NCBI GenBank assembly: GCA_015178975.1
Contig: WHVD01000134.1
Coordinates: forward strand, 160,845 to 224,844
Direction of reading: 5' to 3'
Length of the DNA: 64,000 nt
Source: Hysterangium stoloniferum
Taxonomy: Eukaryota > Basidiomycota > Agaricomycetes > Hysterangiales > Hysterangiaceae
Positions 55,940 to 64,000 of this stretch are shown piece after piece (within the stretch, counting starts at the first letter, position 1; every line of letters begins with the position of its first letter). The notes under the pieces are model-generated. The model did no database searches and was not told the DNA's origin. It worked only from the letters and a program-made list of their open reading frames with translations. The position numbers and the translations under genes were made by a program.

Positions 55940-55965
55940 GCGACGAGCCTATATAAAAAATTGAA
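55940..55965 (+). promoter_or_regulatory. TATA-box promoter of the antisense gene
   Basis: CCTATATAAAAAATTG at 55949-55964, 45-60 bp before the ATG at 56009. The same sequence is kept in the truncated element (about 54470), supporting function. Confidence 0.65.
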
Positions 55966-56008
55966 AATTAGAAATTTCTTCTTCTTTATTACCCCCATCT
56001 TCGTCACT

Positions 56009-56992
56009 ATGGGACCAAAACCAACACCACGCAAGCCAATGCCAACAGCAGGGCCCTCCATGGGCACTCCGTATCGGGCGCCGTGGACGGCGGCCCAATT
56101 GTTGGCGCGGCGAGAAGAGCAGCGCCAGCTTCGTGAAGCAGCAGAGAGAGAGGCGAGGGAGGCTGAGGAGGCCCTGGACAGAGAGTACCAGGAAGCATTG
56201 GCCGCGGAGGAAGAGGCCGCAAAGGAGAGGGAACGTGAGGCGGAGGAGGCTGCGCGAGTGGCCGCGGAGAACGCCCGGGTGGCTGTGGAGAAAGCCCGGT
56301 TGGCCGTGGAGAGGGCCGCCATTGTTGCGGGAAAGGTAAGTCCCAATATTCAACTTGTCGACTTTTACTGACTTGTGATTTTCAGCGCAAAGCGACAGAG
56401 GTGGAGTCGGAGTCCGAGGGGGAGCCAGAGAGCCCCCAAAAGGTAGGCCTCATGTCCAAGGAATACCCGCGGAAACTGACCATATCAACAGAAGGCAAGG
56501 AAGGCGGCGCCAGTCCGTCTTCCGACGCGGAACGAGCCGCGGTGTTCCGGTTGCAACGACCGGAACACGGAATGCAACCGAAAGGCCGGCCGGGGGCTGG
56601 GATGTTTCCAATGCGCGCACCTCAAGGTGAGGTGCTCGCTTGTGCACGAGCAGGCCACGGGGTCCGGGATGCGAGACATAAGCAGGATGGACGGGTTGTC
56701 CGGGTTGGACGAGGTCCTTGGACGGATCGCCGAGGGCATCGAGGCCCAAAATGAGTTGCTCCGGAAGAGCAACAAGGTCCAAATTGTGGTGGCAAAGGAG
56801 CTGTCCGGACTCCGCGAGGAGTTTTGGAAGTTCCTGGCGGAGTATGGCGGCTATGTGTATAAGGAGCCGCAAGTCGGGAGTTCCGAGGATGCCGGATCGG
56901 ATGAGGACGGGGTTGCCACGGAGGTCGCGGAGCTCCCAGAGGAGATAGCTGAGGAAGCAGGGAAAAAGAACAGTCCCATAAATGTAGACTGA
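56009..56992 (+). CDS. Element-borne zinc-cluster, coiled-coil protein (opposite strand)
   Basis: Three exons (56009-56335, 56386-56442, 56492-56992) with 50- and 49-bp introns, both with CTGAC branch sites, joining in frame to 294 aa. Residues 1-30 are Pro-rich (MGPKPTPRKPMPTAG). About 30-110 form a charged helix rich in E, R and A (coiled coil). About 145-180 hold CSGCNDRNTEC and then CFQCAHLKVRC, a CxxCx6C...CxxCx6C pattern like the fungal Zn2Cys6 binuclear cluster. The tail is acidic. It has its own TATA box, runs opposite to gag-pol and ends 208 bp from the end of pol. A DNA- or chromatin-binding accessory role is inferred; function unknown. All three exon phases fit, which argues against chance. 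Confidence 0.75.
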
Positions 56993-57199
56993 AAAGTAGT
57001 ATAGAATAAAATAATTTGAATCATAAAAGCAAAGCGTGAAAGAAAAACATAAAAATTAAAAGTCAAAGCCAAAGTCCGCGGGGAATCCGCTTAAAGACTT
57101 GACAAGACATGTCAGAACCTGTAAAAGCAAGGAGAGACATAGGGCGACAGGGAATAGTGAAAATGAGTCCAAACGTAACACGGGGTCCGCGGAGTGCGG

Positions 57200-60100
57200 T
57201 CAGAGAGATGATAATGGTCCAGGTTTGAGTGGGTAAGCTGTATGAAAGTCAGTAACGATTTCCGTGGCATTACCGAGTTCCGTGGCCAAAATCCATGAGG
57301 TTTCTTCATCGGTGCCCTCGTAACCCGCCCACTTGACCAAGTAAAGCAGTTTACAAGTGCGTCGACGCTTGTCAATTTTTGAATCTAAAATCTGAGAGAT
57401 TTCAAACTCGGGTTCTCCGTCAATGACGACAGGAGGAGGCGGAGATTGCACGTGATCCGGGATAGTGTTAGCAGTACAAGGTTCTAGCATAGAGACATGA
57501 AATACTGGGTGTACCGTGCGCATGCTATCCGGAAGCCGTAGAGTCCAAGAAACTGAACCTACTTGTGCGATAATTTCAAAGGGACCTAAATATTTTTCAG
57601 CAAGCTTCTTTGATGGACGGGTAGTCCGGAAGAATTGAGCTTTGACATAAACACGGTCGCCAATCTTGAAGTTTGGTGGCGGGATCCGGTGTTTGTCCGC
57701 TGAATGTTGGTATTGCTCTTGGGCGGACAATATTGCAGTCCGGAGTTCCTCGTGGAGCTCGTGGAGGTCCGTGGTGAACTCTTGAGCACGAACAGAGGCG
57801 AGATTTCGTTCTGGATGTACTGTAATGTTTGGATTATATCCTTTATTTGCAAAGAACGGGGAAACACCAGTAGTGGCTGAGGGTGCATTGTTGTAAGCAA
57901 ACTCTGCAAGTGGTAACAAGGTTTTCCAATTGTCCTGTTGATAGTTGCAATATACGCGGAGGTATTGTTCCAATGTCTGGTTGACGCGTTCGGTTTGTCC
58001 GTCACCTTCCGGGTGATGTCCGGACGTGAAATGTAATGTCATGTCCAAGGATTTTCCGAGGGATCTAAAGAAGTGAGACACGAACTCTGATCCTCGATCG
58101 GAAGTCACGTGGGATGGAACTCCGTGCTTGGAAAATACGTGGATAATGAAAAGTTCCGCTAACTGCACGGACGTAATTGTATCATAAGTAGGGATGAATA
58201 TACCTTGTTTTGAGAATCTGTCAACAACGACTAGAATAGCAGAAAAGCCTTCGGAATCCGGTAGGTGTTCAATGAAATCCATAGATATAGAATTCCACGG
58301 GTGTTCCGGTACCGGGAGTTGTTTCAAAAGGCAGTATGGCTTGTGTCGCTGAGATTTCGAGCGGGGACAAGTAGTGCAAGATTTACAATAGTGCTTAACG
58401 AATCCACGGAGTCCGGGCCAAGTATATTCTCTTCTTATTAATGATAGAGTTTTGTTGTACCCGAAATGTCCTGAGAGTGGATGATCATGTTTGTATTGAA
58501 GGATCCTGAGGCGGAGGCCGTCGGAGTCCGGTACATAGATCCTATCGTCAAGTCTAATGAAACCATGTTGATCAAGAGACCACCGAGGTTGATCGGGGTC
58601 CACGGGATTGTCTAGATGAGCTTTAGTAATGGGGTCTAGGGGAATTGCCAATAGAATATCTTGATGTAACTTCTCGATATCCATAATGATAATTCCACGG
58701 ACAATGGGATTGACGAGGAAAGTTGCGTGGACCGATGCGGTAAGTTGTTGATTCGTGAAAATAGGTTTCAGGTTGTGCGGATTTACCGTTGCATAGTCGT
58801 TGCTCCCCTCTTTAGGATAGACGTCCCATCGTCTAGTTAAAGCGTCGGGTTTGCCGCTGAGATGGCCGGGTTGAAAACAGATAATCATGTTGAAGGCGGA
58901 GAGATATTCAGACCAGCGGGCCTGCCGACGGGTCAAGAGTTTTGTGGTAGAAAAGTATTCCAGGTTTTTGTGATCTGTTACAATGTCAATAGGAGCTCCT
59001 GAACCTTCCAAATAGTGTCGCCACGCTTTGAAAGCTGAAAAGATTGCCAGAAGTTCTTTATCATGAACATCGTAGTTGAGCTCTGCTCCGGTAAAAGTCC
59101 GGGACAGAAAAGCCACGGGGTGGACTTCTCTGTCGGAGTCCTGGATAGAGAGAATGGCTCCAAGTGCATAGTCGGAGGCGTCCATTTCAACAATGAGCGG
59201 GAAGTCCGGTTTCCAATGCGACAGAATAGGAGCTGTGGAAAAAGAATTTTTTAAAAGATTGAAAGCTTTTTGACACTTATCGTTAAAGTTCCACGGAGTA
59301 CCCTTACGCGTAAGACGGGTAAGGGGTACCGTGATGTCGGAATATCCACGGATAAAACGTCTATAAAAATTGGCAAAGCCGAGGAAGGATTGTATATCTT
59401 TAACTTTTCGGGGTTCGGGCCAATCTTTGATGACTTGCACTTTAGTTTCGTCCATGCGGAGTCCATCGGGTCCCATCATGAAACCTAGGTATTCCACGGA
59501 GTCCATGTCAAAAGTACATTTTTTACCATTTGCGAATAAACCATGTTGTCTGAGCCTCCGGAGAACCTCACGGACTTGTTTGTCATGTTCTGCGGGATTC
59601 TCGGAGTAGATAAGAATGTCGTCCAAGTAAACAATGACACATACATCGAGCATGTCGGAGAAAATGTCGTTGATAAAACGCTGAAAAACAGACGGGGCAT
59701 TAGTGAGTCCAAAAGGGATGACCAACCATTCGAAGGCCCCATAGCGGGTTCTAAAAGTGGTTTTCCATTCGTCACCCGCGGCAATCCGGACCAAATGATA
59801 GGCGTGCTTGAGATCTATTTTGGTGTAAATCCGGGCATTCCGCGGAGCATCGAGCAGGTCAGATATAAGTGGGAGTGGATATTTGTCCTTTTTGGTGACA
59901 GCATTGAGTCCTCTAAAATCAACACATAGTCGAAGGGATCCATCCTTTTTTCTGACAAACAAAACAGGTGCTCCAAAAGGAGACTTTGAGGGTCGAATAA
60001 AACCTATGGACAAATGTTCATCCAGGAAATCACGGATTGCGGATAGTTCCGTGGACGAAAGCGGGTAAATATGTCCTAGGGGTGGCTGGGCGCCATCTTC

Positions 60101-60201
60101 AAGATCAATTTTTAAGTCGTATTCTCTGTGAGGCGGAAGCCGGTCAGCTTTTCGCTTGCTAAAAACATCTGCGAAGTCATGGTATTTCTCCGGGACGCCT
60201 T
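57200..60201 (-). CDS. Gypsy Pol: RT, RNase H, integrase, chromodomain
   Basis: A single open frame of 937 codons from the first ATG (60013); the frame also reads upstream to about 60200 (KYHDFADVFSK, LPPHREYDLKIDL). RT: LCVDFRGLN, FEWLVIPFGL, VYLDDILIYS. RNase H: LIVEMDASDYALG, VTDHKNLEYF. Integrase: zinc box HxxxH...CTTCPRSK, ISMDFIEHLP, VTSDRGSEF, then GQTERVNQTLEQ. A C-terminal chromodomain ends in LVKWAGYEGTDEETSW, which targets insertion to marked chromatin in chromoviruses. This frame is intact; it is separated from protease by a frameshift. Confidence 0.92.
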
Positions 60202-60923
60202 CTAGGTCAGCAGCTTGCTCAGATTCGGATACTGGGTTGAGAAACGTCCAGTTGCTTCATCAATTTTTAAGTTGATAGTGAACGCCTGGGACCCATCCAT
60301 TTTTGAAGCCCTAATAAAAGCTGCAGCATTAATCAGAGAAATGGACGGAGGAGCCGTGGGTTCCGGGGAAGCTGTAGGTGCCGTAGGGATCACAGGAGTC
60401 CTCGAGACTGCAGGTGCCGGGAAGGCCATGGGTGCCATGGAGGCCGAGACAGGCGCAGTTTCCTCGGTCGCCGCGGGAGTCGGGAAAGTTATACTGTTAG
60501 CTATCCAGTCAATCAACGGATTGTAGCGGGTAAGCCAGTTATGTCCTAGAACCACCGAGCAACTTGAGTCTAACTGGGTCACATAGAAAGTGACCAATTG
60601 AGATGTTCCACAAGGGAAACTGATGGGTAAATCACAAGCTTGGGTAACAACCGAATTACTTGTGCCATCGAAGAGGTGGAGAGCGACGGGATTTATCGAA
60701 TAAGTTGACAAAGAATCTTTTTGCGTGAATTTTGTATCTAAAAAACAATGAGTCGAGCCGGAATCTATGAGAGCTGAAAAAACGAAATTCGGAAGCATAT
60801 TAGACATAAGTTTAATGAAAAATGAATCAGAATGTGAAAGAGCGGATGCGTTGAGGCGAGTGAACTCTTGAATGTGCGGAGAGGCAATGCAACCCCTAAC
60901 CCGCGCGGAGTCCGCCGGGTTGC
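60202..60923 (-). pseudogene. Gypsy protease segment, frameshifted from RT
   Basis: Open on the minus strand from the gag overlap (about 60935) to a TAG at about 60202. Contains ALIDSGSTHCF (aspartic protease DSG) and LGHNWLTRYNPLIDW. The RT frame upstream of 60201 continues the same protein (ADLEGVPEKYHDF) in another frame, so a one-base indel near 60225-60245 has broken pol. Confidence 0.8.
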
Positions 60924-62214
60924 TTACTCTTTTTTCGAATCAGCAGCCAGTTTATCCTTCGACGGGGTTTCCGTGGAGGCCTTGGCTGATCGACCCTTTG
61001 AAGAGTTTGCTTTTGCCAGCGGACATTCCGGAACTCGATGACCGGGTTTCCCGCACAAGAGACAGAGGTTGTTGTCCATACGACGTTGTCTTTCTTGTGG
61101 AGTCAATTTGCCATCAGGTCCGAGTTTGCCTGAGAGGTCGGGTTTTCCGGCTTGCTTGCCGGACTGTTGACCCTTGTTGTTGTCCTTATTGTCCTTATTG
61201 TTGTTGTTGTTCGAAGACTTTTTATCGTTCTTCTTGTCAGATTGCGTGGAGTTCTGGTTGCTGGTTGACGAATTGGTGTTATTGTTTTTGTCCTTGGACT
61301 TGTTTATTTTGTCCGCAGATGTCTCGCGGGCAACTTCCGCGCGACGTTCCCAATAACGTGCGTCCGCGTTTTGAGCTTTGAGGTGCATACGGGACAGGGT
61401 TTTTGGCTTTCCATCTTCTCCTTTTGAGACTTCGTCTTTAAGGCGGGACGGCAGACCGGCGTAGAATTGGTGGCGGAGAGCGGGATCGCCCCACTGACAA
61501 CGAGCTGCAAGATTATTGAATTGGATGATGTAGTCCGTGATGCGCTGCGTGTCCTTCATACGAAGATTTGTGAGACTATTCTCGGCTTCTCCTGTCAGGT
61601 CATACGGGCCGAAGTTGGTTTCAAGCTCCTCAACAAAAGCTTCCCAATTTTCAAGCCAGAGCGGCTCTTCCTCGGTAATCCCGCTAAAAGCCAGTTCGAA
61701 CCATTTCAATGCGGATCCCGACAAATATGAAAGTGCATAGTTGACTTTTCAGGAGTCCGTGGAGAATGCAGCGGCGCGATCGCGGAAATTGAAGCGACAT
61801 TGCATGAGGAAAGTAGAGAGTTTGTTTGGGTTGGAACCCGTGAAGGGTTCCGGAGCATTGACTTTTGACCGTGGGGGTTCTTGTTCCTTTCTTTTTCGTT
61901 CTTCTAGCAGGTGCGTCATGAATTTATCTATAGTACCTGCTAAAAACTCAGAAGTAGGATCCCTCGTGTGCAGTCGTTGAAAAGGCGGAGGATTTTCAGG
62001 AGGGATTTCAACACCTTTGCCCTTGTCGGGGGCCACGGAAATCGTCCTCGTGCTCGGATTCGTCCAGGTCTTCCGGGATTTCTTCGATGCGGGCTTCTTC
62101 CATGGGTTCCGACTGGTTCACAAGCGTCTGACTGGTATACAGAGTTAATGGGGAATGAAGAGTCGACGGTCCAGGTATTGATGACTGTGCGCGTGTACTT
62201 CTTCTTGGTGGCAT
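60924..62214 (-). pseudogene. Gypsy Gag with in-frame stop and frame change
   Basis: Read from 62214 (MPPRRSTRAQ) or from the ATG at 62036 (MAPDKGKG, a different frame) to the stop at 60924-60926. The middle holds the retrotransposon gag domain (ALKWFELAF, DLTGEAENSL, TDYIIQFNNLA). The C-terminus has a K/N/S-rich spacer and the CCHC knuckle CLLCGKPGHRVPEC. A TGA at about 61748 splits the domain (TDS-stop-KVNYALSYL). Pol overlaps in the -1 frame at an A6 run (60930-60935) just before the gag stop. Confidence 0.82.
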
Positions 62215-62237
62215 AATGAAAACAATCTGCGAGTATT

Positions 62238-62248
62238 AGTCAGAAAAT
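62238..62248 (-). promoter_or_regulatory. Self-complementary primer-binding site
   Basis: On the element's RNA sense this reads ATTTTCTGACT, two bases after the 5' LTR. It is the exact complement of AGTCAGAAAAT inside the 5' LTR (62576-62566), which begins 33 nt after the first base of a TATATAAA box (62609-62602), where transcription should start. Tf1-type elements prime this way, with the 5' end of the transcript folding onto the PBS. Confidence 0.7.
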
Positions 62249-62250
62249 AC

Positions 62251-63072
62251 TGTTAGGATACACACTCAGGCCGGGTTTCCGGAGAAACCCGCGGGATATC
62301 CGGTAGGACTTGGCTTCAGCTTATAGGCTGCGCCCTCGCTAGATCGTATTGTCCAATTTCAGACAGGCAGACGGGAATCCCGGGGAGTCCGGGCGGGGGT
62401 TCGTGGGTTGTGAGTCGTAGGTTGTGAGTCGTGAGTCGTGAATCGAGATAGTCGAGAGAGATAGATGCGCCGGAGCCCGTGGGCTCCGACTAGTGTGAGC
62501 GGTCTGATAAGAGTAGGGTTTAGAGAGGAAAATGTATTAGATTACTGGGGGGAATCTAAGCTAATTTTCTGACTGGATTGTATGTACAACATCTGCCAGT
62601 TTATATAGACCATGGAATGCATGACATACCGAATCCAGTAATAATGAGACGAAACGAGCAAAACATAAAACGGGAATAGTAAACACCAAATTGGTGTTAG
62701 GAACGGGACGGAACGGAGCGGAGTCCGAATCGTGACAAAGCATAACCCATAACGGGAAACGGAGCGGGAGCGGAGTCCTAAATCGTGACAGGTCATTTGA
62801 CTAAAACGGGAACGGGGCTCGATTAGAGCGGTGACGGGATTCTAAAGCAGGTTCCGGTGACTGATGCATGGGACGAAGACGGACATAGACAGAGATGGGG
62901 TCCGGGGGAAGTCCGGTGACTGATATGTGTCTTAATGAGGTCGAACGTAACGAGTCTTGACGTAACAGAGTCCGGGCGGGAAAACCCTATAAACAGACGA
63001 TTGGTGCTTGTAGCACGTGGGGGCGTACGAGTTAGTGCCCGGAGTCCGGCGGGATTTGTCCGGGTCGTAACA
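62251..63072 (-). repeat. 5' LTR of the Gypsy chromovirus
   Basis: 822 bp, TGTTACGACCCGG... to ...ATCCTAACA on the minus strand. The promoter TATATAAA is at 62609-62602. On the right it abuts Tc1 transposase sequence without a matching TSD. Confidence 0.9.
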
Positions 63073-63830
63073 GTTTTGCACAACATCTTATCAGCTCCGG
63101 AAAGGCTGATACAGCTGTAGATGCAACAAGGGCACTTTGCACTATCACCAACCAGTCACTCAATCCTCAAACAGTACATCATGGACTCAAGGCAGCTGGG
63201 GTGAAGCCTGTGGTAAAGAAGAAAAGGCCTCTTCTTTCTAAGAAGCATAGGAAGGAGAGGATGGACTTTGCTTTGATACATCAGAATTGGACTGTGGAGG
63301 ACTGGAAGACAGTGGTGTGTTCTGATGAGACAAATCAATAGGCTGGGGTCAGATGGTAGGAAGTGGGTGTGGAAAAAGGCAGGGGAGGGCTTGAGTGACA
63401 GGCTGGTTGAGAGAACCCTGAAGTTTGGGGGTGGATCTTTGATGATATGGGGGTGCATGCTGTAGGGAGGGGTTGGTTATGTATACAAGATTGATGGAAG
63501 GGTGGATGGGGATCTCTACATACAGATTCTAGAGTATGACCTGTAAGCCAGCCTCAGGGATTATGGTAAATCTGCAGATGATGTCATCTCCAGCAGGATA
63601 ATGACCCCAAGCATACCTGCAAGAAGGTCCAGAATTGGTTCCAAGAAAATGGTTTCAGGGGTCTCTCATCACCAGCACAGTCTCTTGACCTGAATCCCAT
63701 TGAACACTTATGGAATCACCTGAAGAGGAGGTTGGCAGGGTATGAGAATGCATCCCAGGAGATGGAAGAGCTTTGGGAAAGAGTAGTGAAGAATGGTACA
63801 AGATTGATGCAAAGGTGTATTAAAAATAGT
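63073..63830 (+). pseudogene. Tc1/mariner transposase pseudogene
   Basis: Open from about 63075 to a stop at about 63344: LISSGKADTAVDATRAL, HGLKAAGVKPVV, MDFALIHQNW and the first catalytic Asp in VVCSDET. Further pieces in other frames include the second Asp region (QDNDPKHTCKK, with a frame break) and DLNPIEHLWNHLKRR (catalytic Glu). Stops and shifts make it dead. The 5' part is cut by the Gypsy LTR; the 3' end meets a 183-bp repeat. Confidence 0.82.
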
Positions 63831-64000
63831 ATGAGTTGACTCTATTGCAATACACAATATACAAGGGTTTAATAAGCTTGTAATAAAAGTACTTTGTGTC
63901 TCAATATCTTGTGTCAGTTAGTGTAGCACCTCCTGACAATATAGGTTGGATGCTCTGGGAGGTGTATAGTGGTTCTGACACACATTAACCTCCAAATGCA
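63818..64000. repeat. 183-bp repeat identical to 34835-35017 (runs off window)
   Basis: Identical by eye to the copy at 34835-35017 from TATTAAAAATAG to the window end. It interrupts the transposase near its 3' end. Confidence 0.8.

Larger units (their letters stand above)
55034..63072 (-). mobile_element. Ty3/Gypsy chromovirus (Tf1/sushi type), near complete
   Basis: LTRs at 62251-63072 (5') and 55034-55852 (3') are about 98% identical. The order from the 5' LTR is gag, protease, RT, RNase H, integrase and chromodomain, as in Tf1/sushi chromoviruses. A purine tract (AAAGGGAGGATAC) precedes the 3' LTR. Frames are broken at least three times (gag TGA, a gag frame change, a shift between protease and RT). 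An extra gene lies on the opposite strand between pol and the 3' LTR. The flanks GGATA and GTTTT do not form a TSD. Confidence 0.92.

Noticed and set aside
56450-56872. Minus-strand frame opposite the antisense zinc-cluster gene
   Set aside because: Would lie in the element's sense direction but has no retroelement motif; the three-exon + strand model explains the splice signals.

Overview
The window looks like nuclear DNA of a filamentous basidiomycete, most likely an Agaricomycete. Genes have many short introns (about 50-70 bp, GT...AG with CTGAC-like branch sites). The host genes are fungal (Hos3-type deacetylase, CSN5, ISD11, wax-synthase MBOAT, an OTT_1508-like deaminase). The mobile elements are typical of mushroom-forming fungi (Tf1/sushi chromovirus, copia, DIRS, Tc1/mariner, Helitron). 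The species cannot be told from sequence alone.

Layout. 1-5.3 kb: a decayed Ty1/copia element (minus strand) broken by LTRs of an unrelated family (called LTR1 here), one of which carries a further 675-bp insertion. 5.3-8 kb: relics and a hairpin. 8.2-12.6 kb: a DIRS retrotransposon (gag, RT-RNase H, tyrosine recombinase; minus strand) with inactivating changes. 13.2-14.4 kb: an intact short-chain dehydrogenase/reductase (SDR) gene. 15-20 kb: a nest of elements, including a Tc1 relic split by a solo LTR1 and by a nearly pristine gag-only copia element. 21-34.1 kb: a compact host gene island: secreted PLC-like phosphodiesterase, S-adenosylmethionine carrier, Hos3 deacetylase, CSN5 head to head with ISD11, base-exchange phosphatidylserine synthase, OTT_1508-like deaminase, wax-synthase acyltransferase. 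37-38.8 kb: a small secreted cysteine-rich protein gene and a dead copy of the acyltransferase. 39-46.5 kb: a second TE nest (solo LTRs inserted into solo LTRs, Helitron helicase relic, tRNA-like sequence). 46.7-47.9 kb: an inverted paralogue of the SDR. 48.9-50 kb: a two-TM membrane protein. 53-63 kb: relics and a near-complete Gypsy chromovirus. 63-64 kb: a Tc1 transposase pseudogene.

The most interesting objects are: (a) the Gypsy chromovirus at 55.0-63.1 kb, which carries between pol and its 3' LTR an opposite-strand, three-exon gene with its own TATA box, encoding a coiled-coil plus Cys-rich zinc-cluster protein; a second, truncated copy of the family retains the same promoter and gene start; (b) an 11-nt match between the predicted transcript start and the PBS of that element, the signature of Tf1-type self-priming; (c) a 1,459-bp gag-only copia element with 160/161 identical LTRs and a perfect TSD; (d) a block of about 30 bp conserved in three otherwise different LTR families; (e) a strong bias to CpG transitions in the mutations between paired LTRs.

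How the genes relate: the island genes are unrelated housekeeping or accessory functions and do not form an obvious metabolic cluster. CSN5 and ISD11 share a 65-bp bidirectional promoter with two AP-1/Gcn4-type sites. The acyltransferase, its dead paralogue and the secreted Cys-rich gene form a small duplicated accessory block. Gene models come from reading splice sites by eye; no alignment or database search was run.
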